Of a DNA stretch of 64,000 nucleotides, positions 23,738 to 35,032 are shown piece after piece. The stretch lies in the NCBI GenBank assembly GCA_949987705.1, contig CATLJY010000142.1, positions 62,001-126,000 on the forward strand. Direction: 5' to 3'. The stretch comes from Thereva unica. Taxonomy: Eukaryota > Arthropoda > Insecta > Diptera > Therevidae. Made by a program: the position numbers and the translations under genes. Numbering within the stretch: position 1 is the stretch's first letter; each line of letters begins with the position of its first letter. The notes under the pieces were generated by a model, which was given only the letters and a program-made list of their open reading frames with translations, made no database searches and was not told the DNA's origin.

Positions 23738-26700
23738 GGAGTCTTGGCTGAACCAGCTCGGTGTGCGGGCGTGCGCTGCCGTCAGTCACTGAACCTCGCT
23801 TCATTAAACGCTCAACAATTAAAACAAAACAAAAAAAAAATTAAATTAAATAATAAATAAATAAATAAATTAAAATATTAATAAATTAATAACATCCATA
23901 AACCGGCGCATATAAGAAAACAAAAAAAACATTTTTCCGTGTGTGATCAAGTTGTGCAATTTAGCTTCAGTGTCATCAACAGCATTACAACAATAACAAC
24001 AGTGATTTTGACGGACAGACTGTGCATGTAAGCTTTTTTTTTCTACTCTTTCCCCACACCCCGCTCTCGGCCTCGTCGGCGTCGTAGCCACTATCGGTTG
24101 CTGATGGAATTCTCCTTGCTTTAGGAGGCATAACACTCTAGCAAGGCGCATTCCGTTTGCCCCGATGACTGCGACGCCGGCTTCGCCGACCTCAACTGAG
24201 GACTGTAACCTTGCGTTTGCGAAGCAGCGATTTTCTATCGCCTTCGCCAACATCCGTGGGCTACAATCGAATTTCGACTCTGTGTCGTGCCATCTATTAT
24301 CCAATTCACCCCATATCTTCGCGCTAAGTGAGACCCAAATCTTACCTAATGATGTCTTAGATCATTACCAGGTTTCCGGGTACTCATTAGTGCATAATCT
24401 CTCCCCCCATAGGGGAGTTGCCATATATATTAGGAACGACGTAGCTTTTCAGAAGGTGTACAACAGTACATCGCCTGACTTTAACCACCTCGGCCTCAAA
24501 ATTTTACTTCATAAGCACGTCATTTTCTTCTGTTTTCTATACAGGAGCCCTAATATAAATAATGAAGCCTCTTCCTTAGCATTTGACGCTATCTCTGAAC
24601 GTATCTCCGAATTCTTATCCTTATACCCGGAGTGTGAAATCATTGTTGCGGGTGATTTCAACGTTCACAACACAAATTGGCTGAATTATTCAAATGGCAC
24701 CAGTGTTTCTGGCCGGGATGCCGAGCTCTTTGCAGAGACTAATAATCTTCAACAATTGGTTAAGTGCCCTACACGAGTTCCTGACGCTGTAGATCAAGGG
24801 GCCCATCTCCTTGATCTTTTTCTCACCTCCCACCCTACACGGTACTCCATCGAAGTTCATTCACCTCTAGGCAGCTCAGACCACTGCCTGGTCAGCGCAA
24901 GCTTCCCATACCAATCATCCGTCTCAACCATACCAGCTCCTAGAAGAACTGTGTGGCACTATGGGAAAGCCAATTGGTTGGGGCTCATTCGTTTCTTCCA
25001 AGCCGCTGACTGGGACCTGTGTTTTGAGAATCGCGATGCCAACTTTTCCGCTCTCTGCATCTCAAAAATCATATTGGCAGGAATGCGTTTATTCATTCCC
25101 CATTCTACCAAATCCATTAAGCCAAGGCCGCATGGATGGTTTAATCAAGAATGTATGAATGCGATTAAAGCCAAAGAAACCGCCTATAGAGTGTTCAGGC
25201 ATTCCCTGAGCGAATCATCCCGAAGTGAGTACATCAGGTTGAGAAATGTCTGCAAAACCACCATCAAGCAGACCAAAGCCTCCTTCGATGACAGGTTAAG
25301 AAACAAACTCATTAACACCTCTGCTGGCAGTAAAAACTTCTGGTCCTTGGTAACCTCCATCAGGAAAAATTTTAACACATCGTCGTCTCCTCCTTTCATT
25401 CACGATGGGAAGGTATTAACAGAAAGCAAATCCAAGGCTGACTTACTCGCATCTCTGTTTGCCTCCAATTCTTCTTTGCCTGATACTGCCGTGCAACCCC
25501 CCATTGTAGAGGGTTCTCCTCACTCAATGGGCAGAGTTTTCTTCAGAACTCGTGAAGTGTTCAAGTGTCTCAAGGAGCTCGATCCCAATAAATCCACTGG
25601 CCCTGATAAAATTCCCCCTATGGTTCTTAAAAAATGCGCCTCACCTTTGGCTAAACCTCTGCGCAAACTCTTCGCCCTTTCTTACTTCTCCGGAGTTTTC
25701 CCGGACTCCTGGAAACTGGCTCATGTTCAGCCTATACCGAAAAAAGGTGATTCCAGCGACCCCTCTAACTACCGCCCAATAGCAATCACTTCTATCCTCT
25801 CCAAAATCATGGAGACATTAATAAACAGAAGGCTTATGGAATATCTTGAACGCAACCAAATATTGGATGACAAGCAGTACGGCTTTAGATCGAAAAGATC
25901 TACTGGCGACCTCCTTGTATGCCTAACTGAACACCTCTACCGAAACATTCATCGCTTCGGTGAATCCGGCCTGGTCGCTCTCGATATCTCCAAGGCCTTT
26001 GATAGAGTATGGCACCCCGCTCTATTGAGTAAACTCCATGCTATTGGCATCGACCTTCTTCTAAAGAATTGGATTGAGAGTTTCCTTTCCGACCGCTCAA
26101 TCAAGGTAGTATTGGACGGCGTTGAATCTAATCCCCACTCCATCTCTGCAGGCGTTCCCCAGGGCTCTATTCTATCACCAGCTCTCTTCCTAGTTTTTAT
26201 AAATGACCTGCTCTCAATCCCATCCAACTCACTTCACAGCTTCGCTGATGACAGTACTTTGCGTTACTCGTATAGCTTTGATAAAGTAAGACAAGCACGG
26301 GCCAGACCTTGTCTACTTGATCGTGAACTTATGTCCACTTCAATCAACAGAGACATAAGATTGATTCTTGATTGGGGCCTCATGAATCAAGTTGAATTCA
26401 ACGCACAGAAAACAAAATACTGTCTCTTCTCTATGAAAACGCGCTCCCCAACCCCTCCCATTAAAGTGGACAGTCTAGAACTGATGGCTGAACCATCCCT
26501 CAATATCCTGGGCATAACTTTAACTGAAGATCTGCGATGGAGTAATCACATATTCCAAATCGCTAAACAAGCATCACAATGCTTGGGATTCCTTAAAAGA
26601 TGCAAATTCCTCCTTCCGCCGTCGGCCAGGGCTATAATATACAAATCCTACATTCGGCCCCGCCTCGAATTCAACTCATATCTCTGGGCAGGGGCACCGA

Positions 26701-27236
26701 GTACCACCTTAGCGTGGCTGGACAAGGTGCAGAACCGCGCTCTCCAACTCATTGGCGACGACGTCATTTGCTCCAAAATTGATTCACTAAGTCACCGCAG
26801 GAATGTAGCAGCTCTGGTTAAATTCTACCGCATCTACCATAACGACTGTTCCACCGAAATATATAATCTCCTGCCTTCACGGCGATGTTTTTCCCGCAAC
26901 ACAAGACTTGCCCATTCGGCTCATCCCCACTATCTACAGCCCTTATTTTCGCGCACACACCAGTTTAGTAATTCGTTCTTTTCGAGAACAACTCGACTGT
27001 GGAACAACCTTCCACAGTCAGCTTTCCCAAACTCATATAACACCCAAGAGTTTAAACGCAAGGTTCATCTCCACCTCCTCATGTACCCCCCAGACTCCCT
27101 CTAATCTGTTTTATTCTTTCTCTATCCTTCGAGCTAAGCTTACTACCAGACACCTGACGTTGACGTGTAAGACATGACGGACTGGTAGTACAAAGGGTGA
27201 CACCTGAGCTTAGACTTTCACATAAAAAAAAAAAAA
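23738..27236 (+). mobile_element. Full-length single-ORF LINE (N2) in element B gag
   Basis: It begins GGAGTCTTGGCTG and ends in a poly(A) tract after TTTCACAT. The short duplication AACT occurs on both sides (23734-23737 and 27237-27240). It has a 427 bp leader, one 979-codon ORF and a short 3' tail AGTACAAAGGGTG...ACATAAAA, the same tail type as the LINEs at 45506-51761 and the SINE at 7203. No separate gag-like ORF1 is visible. Confidence 0.88.
24165..27104 (+). CDS. LINE endonuclease/reverse transcriptase, intact
   Basis: The N-terminal APE endonuclease shows FANIRGL, ALSETQ (catalytic Glu), VAGDFNVHNTNW and SSDHCLV (catalytic His). Then come the RT blocks: NKSTGPDKIPP, NYRPIAITS, YGFRSKRSTGD, ALDISKAFDRVWH, AGVPQGSILSP and the FADD catalytic loop, followed by a thumb and a C-terminal region ending TTRLWNNLP...FKRKVH. 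All active residues are present and the 979-codon frame is unbroken, so it may still be mobile. The architecture and the TRLWNNLP-type tail suggest the CR1/Jockey group; the exact clade needs a tree. It nicks DNA and primes reverse transcription at the nick. Confidence 0.92.
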   Translation: MTATPASPTSTEDCNLAFAKQRFSIAFANIRGLQSNFDSVSCHLLSNSPHIFALSETQILPNDVLDHYQVSGYSLVHNLSPHRGVAIYIRNDVAFQKVYNSTSPDFNHLGLKILLHKHVIFFCFLYRSPNINNEASSLAFDAISERISEFLSLYPECEIIVAGDFNVHNTNWLNYSNGTSVSGRDAELFAETNNLQQLVKCPTRVPDAVDQGAHLLDLFLTSHPTRYSIEVHSPLGSSDHCLVSASFPYQSSVSTIPAPRRTVWHYGKANWLGLIRFFQAADWDLCFENRDANFSALCISKIILAGMRLFIPHSTKSIKPRPHGWFNQECMNAIKAKETAYRVFRHSLSESSRSEYIRLRNVCKTTIKQTKASFDDRLRNKLINTSAGSKNFWSLVTSIRKNFNTSSSPPFIHDGKVLTESKSKADLLASLFASNSSLPDTAVQPPIVEGSPHSMGRVFFRTREVFKCLKELDPNKSTGPDKIPPMVLKKCASPLAKPLRKLFALSYFSGVFPDSWKLAHVQPIPKKGDSSDPSNYRPIAITSILSKIMETLINRRLMEYLERNQILDDKQYGFRSKRSTGDLLVCLTEHLYRNIHRFGESGLVALDISKAFDRVWHPALLSKLHAIGIDLLLKNWIESFLSDRSIKVVLDGVESNPHSISAGVPQGSILSPALFLVFINDLLSIPSNSLHSFADDSTLRYSYSFDKVRQARARPCLLDRELMSTSINRDIRLILDWGLMNQVEFNAQKTKYCLFSMKTRSPTPPIKVDSLELMAEPSLNILGITLTEDLRWSNHIFQIAKQASQCLGFLKRCKFLLPPSARAIIYKSYIRPRLEFNSYLWAGAPSTTLAWLDKVQNRALQLIGDDVICSKIDSLSHRRNVAALVKFYRIYHNDCSTEIYNLLPSRRCFSRNTRLAHSAHPHYLQPLFSRTHQFSNSFFSRTTRLWNNLPQSAFPNSYNTQEFKRKVHLHLLMYPPDSL

Positions 27237-27389
27237 AACTACAATAACGATAGTTTCAATGGAAATTTCCAAGCTCTGGATGAATTTTATTATCAGTCGG
27301 AAGTAAATGAAAATGAAATCGACGACGAAAATTTTCCATCAACTGCCTCGAAGACCCAATCGGGTATATAGATTTTAATCATCATCAAT

Positions 27390-30300
27390 CATATCTCTTA
27401 CCATATATCCATATTTTAGGCAATGACAATGAACCTTTGAAATTTCTTTTAGATAGCGGAAGTAATATGTCTTTTATCAATCCGGAATTTGTAAACCCAA
27501 ATTTAATTGAAACTATAGAACCAGTAGAAATAAAAACAGCATTCAACATTCACTTAATAGATAAACAAATCAAATTGAATGGGTTAGATGAACTCAAAAC
27601 TAAGGAAAAGCTTAGATTTTTACTATTCAAATTCCATAATTATTTGGACGGGTTAATAGGTTTAGGAATAATGAGACAACTTGGCATAAAATTAGACTTT
27701 GAAGATTCTTTACTAAGAACTAAACACGTAACTATACCTTTGATTTACAAACCGAATTACATGTCCAAACAATATACAGTCCCGCCCCGAAGCAAAATAA
27801 TAGCCCATTTACCAGTCGATATAAAGACAGGAGACATTTATATGAAGCCAGTCAAAATTAAAGAACAATTAGTAATACCGGAAGGAATCCTTAACGCAAA
27901 AGAATGGTATGCTTATGTAGAGGTAATCAATTATTCAAATTCTTCTCAAGTTTTTGTCCTCGAATAACCAATACAAGTTCAACCATATAGTAACAATCAA
28001 TTCTTCGAAATACATAATTTCTCTATCAACAATCAGGAAGCTCCTCAAGTCAATTCGGATATATCTGAACTCCTTCGAATAGATCATCTAAACAGCGAAG
28101 AAAGGAAATTCTTTCTAAAACTTTGCAAACGTTTTGATGACATATTTCTTAAAGAAGGCCAAAATTTAAGCTTCACAAACCAGATAAAACACGAAATTAA
28201 AACAAAAGATGATCTTCCTATCTACACCGAATCGTATAGATACCCGGAAATCCATAAACAAGAGGTTCAACAACAGATTTCAAAAATGATTAGTGATGGA
28301 ATTATCCGTCCAAGTTTTTCACCTTGGTCCTCACCTATTTGGATAGTTGAACCAAAAAACAATAGATGATAGATATCCATTACCCAATATAAATGAAATT
28401 CTTGACAAATTGGGTAAAAGCCTCTATTTTAGTACACTTGATTTAGCATCTGGTTTTCACCAAATCGAAGTGAAACCCGAGGATATACCTAAAACGGCAT
28501 TTACAGTGGAAAACGGCCACTACGAATTTATTCGAATGCCGTTTGGCCTTAAAAACGCCCCATCAACGTTTCAAAGGGCTATGGATAATGTCTTACGTGA
28601 ATTGCTGACATTATTATATTTTCAACCTCACTTCAGGAACACCTCGAAAATCTCGCCGCTGTATTCCAAAAATTGAGAGAAGCCAATCTCAAAATTCAAT
28701 TAGACAAGTCAGAATTTCTTCATAAGGAAATAGCCTTTCTGGGTCACATCGTTACCCCACAGGGAGTTAAACCAAACCCAGACAAGCTCAAAGCAATAAA
28801 AAATTTCCCTATGCCAAAAACACCAAAACAAATAAAGTCCTTTCTGGGATTGTTAGGCTATTATAGGAAATTCATTAAGGATTTCGCTAAGCTTACCAAA
28901 CCGTTTACCGAATGTTTAAGAAAGGATAAACAAATAACAATAGATTCACAGTACATACAATGCTTCGAAACTTGTAAAAACCTTCTATGTAACGAACCCA
29001 TATTACAGTATCCGGACTTCAGTAGAGAGTTCAACTTAACAACTGATGCTAGTAATGTCGCTATCGGAGCCATACTATCCCAAGGTCCTATAGGTTCGGA
29101 CAAGCCAGTTTGTTATGCCAGTAGGACACTGAGCAAGTCAGAACAGAATTACAGTACTATCGAAAAGGAGCTTTTGGCTATTGTGTGGGCCACCAGATAC
29201 TTCAGGCCTTACTTATTTGGAAGGAAGTTTAAGATCATCACTGATCATAAGCCCCTAACTTGGCTATTTTCATTGAAGGAGCCCAATTCGAAACTAATCC
29301 GTTGGCGCCTGAAGCTCGAAGAATTCGATTACGAGATTATTTATAAAAAGGGTAAAGAAAATACCAACGCTGACGCCCTATCTCGTGTAGAAATAAATAT
29401 TAGTGAATCCCTACAAAATAACGTTGATGATACCGAAACCTTTACAGTACACTCTGCAGAAGAAAGCTCAAATGATGGAATACAAATCTCAGAACGACCT
29501 TTGAATGAATTTTTGTACCAGTTAGTGTTGGAAAAAACGGAAACCCCGTCTAGACTACCCCAAAAAACCCTTGAAATACTATTTAAAACGAAACACAGAC
29601 ACATAATAAAACAAAACGATTTAGATAACGAAACTAACCTAATTAAAATTCTTAAGGACCACACACAACCAAAAAAACTAACAGCCATCATTACAGATGA
29701 TAATACCTTTAAATTACTTCAAACAGTTTATACGAAATATTTTAGCAATAGCAATATAAAATTAATCCGCTGTATGACAATGGTGCAAGACATTCTCGAG
29801 TTAGATAAGCAAGAACAATTAGTTCGAAGTTATCATGAAAAATCAAATCACAGGGGAATATTTGAAACATTAGCACATTTAAAAAGAAATTATTATTTCC
29901 CTAACATGAAAAAAACTATAACTACTTTTATCAATAAGTGTGAAATATGTTTAGGAAATAAATACGAAAGGAATAAGCAACCACTTAAATTCGAATTATC
30001 TGAAACACCCTCTGAACCCTTACAGTTAGTTCATATTGACATATATTCAGTCCATAAAGAAAACTTCTTAACCATAATAGACAAGTTCACTAAATTTGCT
30101 AGTGCCTACCTATTGACTAATAGAAATAGTATGAATGTAATCCAGAGTCTTAAACACTTTTTCTCGCACCATGGAATCCCGAAAAAATTAATCTATGATA
30201 ATGGGCTTGAGTTCACCTCAAGCATGTTCAATGAATTTCTAAATTTATACGATATTAAATCTCATTTGACAACAGCAAAGAATTCAACTGGAAATTCGCC

Positions 30301-30829
30301 TGTTGAAAGACTACATTCCACATTAACCGAAATAATAAGAATTATTTATAATCAAAATAATAAAAAACCGATTAGTGAAGTAATGAATGAAGCCATTCTC
30401 ACTTATAACAACTCAATTCATTCAACTACAAACTTAACACCATTTGAAGCAATAACAGGTCACTACAATACTTCCACCCCATTCCCAAAAAACCCTGCGG
30501 TACAGACAAGTCAAGACTATTTAGAAAATCATAAAAAAGAATATGAGAGTTTAGCGAAATTGGTTTATGAAAGAAGCTTGAAAGTCAAAGAAAATAGTAT
30601 AAGTAGGTTAAATCGAAATCGTAAAGATCCACCAAATTTTGAAACTAACGAAGTAATCTATGAAGCTGACAATCGGCGAAATAAATTAGCACCTAGGTTT
30701 ATGAAACACAAGATTATAAAAAATAACAAAATCACTGTCCTTACAGATAAAAGAAAGGTTCACAAACAAAAAATTAAAGGAAAACGTAAATTTTCAGGTT
30801 CATTGGCGACTCCCAGGAGCAACGATTAA
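27390..30829 (+). pseudogene. pol: Errantivirus-type pol of element B, several lesions
   Basis: The protease active site LLDSGSN lies near 27445. An in-frame stop occurs at 27965, after which RT reads on to about 28360, where a deletion and frame change remove RT motif 1-2. RT continues with [12 protein letters not shown] and [16 protein letters not shown] second deletion near 28605 removes the YXDD catalytic loop. The last frame (28673-30829, 718 codons) is intact: RT thumb, RNase H (TTDASNVAIG, EKELLAI, TDHKPL), the integrase finger (H...CEICLGNK) and the integrase core (HIDIYSV, DNGLEF, SPVERLHS). Loss of YXDD means no reverse transcription by this copy. Confidence 0.88.
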
Positions 30830-30840
30830 GTATTCAGGAG

Positions 30841-32447
30841 TTGAAAAGGCACCATGGACTACTGTCCTTGAAATTAGGGGATGCTAGGCTGATCGAAGGT
30901 TATTCCAAATTGTTGCATATAATTAATGTTACGCAATATCAAATTAACATTGAAGTTGTTGGCAAAAATGTGAACAATCTACTTAATAAAACGAGGAGCA
31001 AAGAGGAATACAATATTAAATCAAAAATATTACAGAAAAAATATGATAAATTGTTACAGAATTTAGACCTTATTATACCTAAATATAGAGCAAGGCGTGG
31101 TCTGATAAATGGTTTGGGCACTGTTGTCAAAGCAATAACTGGAAATCTAGATCAAAATGATTATGATGAAATTAATAAACACTTAAAATTGTTAGATGAT
31201 AATCAGGGTAATTTAGGAAATCAAATTAATAAGCAAATAATATTAAATGAAAGGATGATAGAAAGATTTAATAATATTTCTAAACACATTAACGAACAAC
31301 AAGAAACAATAGAAAATTATTTACAAAAATATCAATCAAATATAGCCAACAATATAAAAAATTTTAATGAGAATCTAATATTCAACCAACATTTTGAACA
31401 ATTACTATACGACATCGAATTACTCAATGATCATATAAAAGATATTTCAGAATCTATAATTTTAGCCAGGCTAAACATTATATCCAAAAATATTTTGCAC
31501 CCTGATGAGATATTTTATATTCACGAGATATTAAGAGAACAAAATACTATTATTCTATCAGACGACAATATTTATCAAATGATAAAATTACAAGCCTTTT
31601 ATAATGCTTCAAATTTAATTTTCGTTATACAAATTCCCATCCTTTCCAAACAAACCTTTTTCCTTTACCATTTGAAAGAGTTACCATTGAAAGATAATTA
31701 CACCATAGTCCTAAAAGCACCTTTCCTTTTATTAAACAAATTTATGTATCAATATATGGATGAACCTTGCCAGTTCATTGAGAACATAAGATACTGCCAG
31801 AAAATGTCATTAAAAGATATATCCACAGACCCATGTATACCCAACATCATATTCAACAATAAGTCAAAATGTACATTTGTCAAGAACGAGATCGAAGAAA
31901 ACGTACAGCTGCTGGAGCCCAACCTTCTGTTATTAACCAGCCAGAGATCATACTCACTGAGATGACATGTGATCCATCAATTCAAAACAAAACACTCACG
32001 GGAACCATCCTTATTAACTTCAACAATTGCACAATAAAAATTAACGACATAACATACTCAAGTCAAACTACAACATATTGGGACTCAGTTCAAGTTCTTC
32101 CAACATCATACAACGAATCTAATAGCTGTTACATCATTGAAAAGCTCAGCCTAAAAAAATTAAATAACTGGACCATGGAAAACTCAAAAGCCATTGCAAT
32201 TATAAACCAAGAAGCCCAAGTTTCTGAAACTCGTCTCAACATAACCATAGTAGCCACCAGCTTAGGCGTAATCATCCTTTACTTCACCTACAAAATATAC
32301 AAAAAGAAGCAACACCAACCTCAACTAGAAGGAAATCCTCAAATCATAATCCACACCCAAGAAGTAGAACCAAGGTCAACCAGGAGATCACTCAGATGGC
32401 CAACACTTCATTCTAGGGGGGGAAGAGTTACGTCCCCGACTCCACCC
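30841..32447 (+). pseudogene. env: Errantivirus env (F-like glycoprotein), frameshifted
   Basis: Two overlapping frames (30841-31965 and 31869-32447) together cover an envelope-type protein. A basic cleavage motif RARR precedes GLINGLG and KAITGNLD near 31087, the conserved fusion-peptide region of insect retroviral and baculovirus F-type proteins. A coiled-coil-rich segment follows. The second frame has N-glycosylation sites, a hydrophobic membrane span (IVATSLGVIILYF, about 32250) and a basic cytoplasmic tail. The signal peptide is not obvious and the frames are out of phase, so no full product is made. Assignment follows from position after pol and these motifs. Confidence 0.82.
32415..32425 (+). 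promoter_or_regulatory. Polypurine tract of element B
   Basis: AGGGGGGGAAG lies immediately upstream of the 3' LTR start AGTTACG. Confidence 0.8.
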
Positions 32448-32724
32448 TAAATAAATATAATATAATAAATAAATATAGATCTTTACAAAAATTTGTTGTC
32501 TGTAAAGAGGGTTTACGGACGATAGTTTAACGTGACAACGTCATGAGAAAACATTGATGAAATGATTGCATACTTTTATGAATAAAATTGATTCATTTAT
32601 ATTAAACTAGCAAAAACCCGCGTGCGTTGCAACGCCTTTCAATAAAATAAGATTATGAGGACACAGTCTGCGATAGGAAAAAGCTATAGTGAAAAAAGAA
32701 CAAATCTGGGAAAATTGATTTCGG

Positions 32725-33880
32725 GAGATGACCGCCATGGACCAAACGATATATTGAGTATACTATATTGCATATGGTGTTCTACTTATCATACTCTCTC
32801 ATTTGATACCCATCTCGAAGGGGTTGTGAAGAAAATGGTAATCCGCCCTCTTGAGATGGCCGCTATGGACCAAACGATATATTGAGTATACTATATTGCT
32901 TATATTGTTCTACTTATCATACTCTTTCATTTGATACCCATCTAGAAGGAGTTGTGAAGAAAATGGTAAACCGCCCTTTTGAGATGTCCGCCATGGACCA
33001 AATTATAAATTGAGTATACTATATTGCTTATGGTGTTCTACTTTTCATAGCCTTTCATTTGATACCCATGTCTCGGGTGTTGTGAAGAAAATCGCAATCC
33101 GCCCTCTTGAGATGGCCGCCATGAATCTAAAGACATAGTCTATGGCATTCTTCTTATAATGCCCTTTCATTTGATTCCAATGTCGAGGGGGTAGTGAAGA
33201 AAATGATCATCCTCCCTCTTGAGATGACCGCCATGGACCAAACGATATATTGAGTATACTATATTGCTTATGGTGTTCTACTTATCATACCCTTTCATTT
33301 GAAATCCATATCGAGAGGTGTGAAGATAATGGTAATCCAACCTCTGGAGATGGCCGCTATGGACAAAACGATATATATTGAGTATACTATATTGCTTATG
33401 TGTTCTACTTATCATACTCTCTCATTTGATACCCATCTCGAAGGGGTTGTGAAGAAAATGGTAATCCGCCCGCTTGAGATGATCGCCATGGACCAAACTA
33501 TATATTGAGTATACTTTATTGCCTATGGTGTTCTACTTATCATACTCTTTCATTCGATATCCATGTCGAAGGTGTTGTGAAGAAAATGGTAATCCGCATT
33601 CTTGAGGTGGCCGCTATGGACCAAGCCACATATTGAGTATACTATATTGCTTATATTGTTCTACTTATCATACTCTTTCATTGGATACCCATTTCGAATG
33701 GGTTGTGAAGAAAATGGTCATCTGCTCTCTTGTGATGACTGCCATGGACCAAACGATATATTGAGTATACTATATTGCTTTTGGTGTTCTACTTACCATA
33801 ACCTTTCATTTGATATCCATGTCGAGGGGTTGTAAAGAAAATGGTAATCCGCCCTCTTGAGATGGCTGCTATGGACCAAG
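32725..33880. repeat. Minisatellite, unit about 130 bp
   Basis: The unit contains GCCATGGACCAAACGATATA, TTGAGTATACTATATTGC, TTCTACTTATCATACTC and GTGAAGAAAATGG, repeated about nine times with drift. Short ORFs in it are repeat by-products. Central tandem repeats are common in non-autonomous Helentron-type elements. Confidence 0.88.
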
Positions 33881-34240
33881 CGCCTGCTTTTCTGTTGAAA
33901 TTTTTTTGCTATAAACCTCACGGAGCCCGAGACCTTTCCAACGAATGCAAAACCGCGGAAATCGGATCGTGCGTTCTCTAATTATAGCGTCTGGAAGGAA
34001 AACCCGACTTATTTTTATATTATAGATAATAACAGTAAACGTCCCACCTTGCGACTTGTGAATGGTAATAGCACAAGCAGGAACGCAAGGAAACTGTTTT
34101 CGTTTGCATTTCACAGTTTTCGTCAGTGTAATGTTCACTATTTTCTTATACACCGGCACCCAGTTAGGAGACAGAGTGTTTGGCTTGCTTTGCTTATTGT
34201 TGGCAATTTGACAATAATTTAATCTAATTAATATTGACAA
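33869..34240 (-). pseudogene. Fragment of Helitron Rep/Hel helicase (Pif1-like C-terminus)
   Basis: The minus frame contains [15 protein letters not shown], the late Pif1-family helicase motif (TIHKSQG) found at the end of Helitron replicase-helicases. The preceding residues ([16 protein letters not shown]...KRKQFP) fit the lead-in. No Rep domain or other helicase motifs are present, so this is the last piece of a formerly autonomous element. It supports the rolling-circle classification. Confidence 0.75.
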
Positions 34241-35032
34241 TTTTAATCAAATTTTTAAGATTACTACGATCAAATTTTTAAAATTACTTCGGGAGATAAC
34301 GGGACATAACGGGACATAACGGGACAATGAGTCATCATTTTTCGTGCATGCAGCCGGCGTTCATCGTTTTAATAGACGTTGTCACGTCAAAAACAACAAT
34401 TCATTCCTAGAAATCTAAAATCTTTAAATTAAAACTTTCAGTCGTTTAATATTTCAGTTTCTCACGATATTTTGCTCATCCTTAAATTAAAACTTTCAGT
34501 CATTTCAATTCTCACGATATTTTGCCTATTTTGCTATTCTCACAAAAATTGTAATCTAATGCTCTTGTTAACGATAAAATTTCATGTCTGGATTATTTCC
34601 GTTGTCAACTGAAAGGTAAATTTTATAAAATAAAGAAGTCAGTCTAGTACGGAGATTTAAACTGTAAACTTGAATTGAAATAAATGTTGGAATTATAAAA
34701 TTTTTATTTAATTTAAATATTGGTTGATCAAAGTTTATTATTCGGGCGCCATGCCTTCGGTGGTTGTGATCAGATCACAGGTTTGATATATACGCCGGGC
34801 GACTAGTTATTTGTTGCTCTTTTAATTTAATAGAAAAAGGTTTTTCCTTTTTGTTTTCACTTCTTCACTAACTTGGTGTTTGAGTTTGCACTCTGAATAA
34901 CTTTTTTTCCTCTTTTTTTAAGAACTTTTCTAAATATCAAGTTTTAATTTTACCGTCTGTGCTCACTACGAGTTTGAACGAGACTGATGGCGATTGAATT
35001 GTGCTTCCATTTAAACGTTTCGTTGTCCTACA

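Larger units (their letters stand above)
22222..27371 (+). pseudogene. gag: Errantivirus-type gag of element B, split by a LINE
   Basis: The upstream ATG at 22201 begins a short hydrophobic stretch. MSFLSKLNSK at 22222 is a better start, and the frame runs about 500 codons to the LINE insertion at 23738. After the LINE it resumes in the same frame at 27238 and ends at a TAG near 27369. The N-terminal third is Ser/Asn-rich and low complexity. The capsid-like core begins DLPTFDGNRRSLFDFID (about 22708). The C-terminal part is rich in Asn, Gln, Pro and Phe, typical of insect errantivirus gags that lack zinc knuckles. Without the LINE it would be intact. Confidence 0.8.
32492..34388 (-). mobile_element. 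Helitron/Helentron-type element with minisatellite
   Basis: The empty site in the 5' LTR gives its limits, within a run of five A. ACGTGACAACGTC occurs near both ends in inverted orientation (about 32529 and 34375). An internal minus-strand end ...GCACGCGGGTTTTTGCTAG (32607-32635) is shared with the element at 37948-39288 and fits a Helitron 3' CTAG terminus. The centre is about nine imperfect copies of a 130 bp unit. A fragment of helicase remains at 33869-34240. Confidence 0.75.
21445..34742 (+). mobile_element. Errantivirus-like (env-bearing gypsy) element B, defective
   Basis: The LTRs begin AGTTACGTCCCC and end TTATTATT. Target duplication is CGGG (21441-21444 and 34743-34746). Its order is a primer site of the TGGCGCAGTC type, gag, protease, RT, RNase H, integrase, env and polypurine tract. 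AG...YT LTR ends, this primer type and a third ORF are features of the insect 17.6/297/ZAM lineage. Many lesions make it inactive. It contains a LINE in gag and a Helitron-type element in the 3' LTR. Confidence 0.88.
32426..34742 (+). repeat. 3' LTR of element B with a Helitron-type insertion
   Basis: 32426-32491 and 34389-34742 rebuild the 415 bp LTR, with the AAAAA at the junction counted twice. Confidence 0.85.
14186..35032 (+). mobile_element. Ty3/gypsy element A, truncated and heavily nested
   Basis: Two 1110 bp LTRs (TGTAG...CTACA) enclose a pol lacking gag, protease and the start of RT. The 5' LTR is 14186-14357 plus 15321-15811 plus 17732-18178, split by a MITE and a solo LTR. The 3' LTR is 20621-21444 plus 34747-35032, split by element B. 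Both LTRs sum to exactly 1110 bp. The left flank is LINE ORF1 and the right flank is element C, with no matching target duplication, so the copy is a recombination product. Confidence 0.82.
20621..35032 (+). repeat. 3' LTR of element A, split by element B
   Basis: Segments 20621-21444 and 34747-35032 rebuild the 1110 bp LTR. They are separated by element B, which is flanked by CGGG on both sides. Confidence 0.85.

Noticed and set aside
23870..24304. 144-codon minus ORF overlapping the LINE start
   Set aside because: It is antisense to the LINE leader and endonuclease start, with no conserved motif.
32655..33835. Four short plus-strand ORFs as a gene family
   Set aside because: They are frames through the 130 bp minisatellite units, with no start context or domain.
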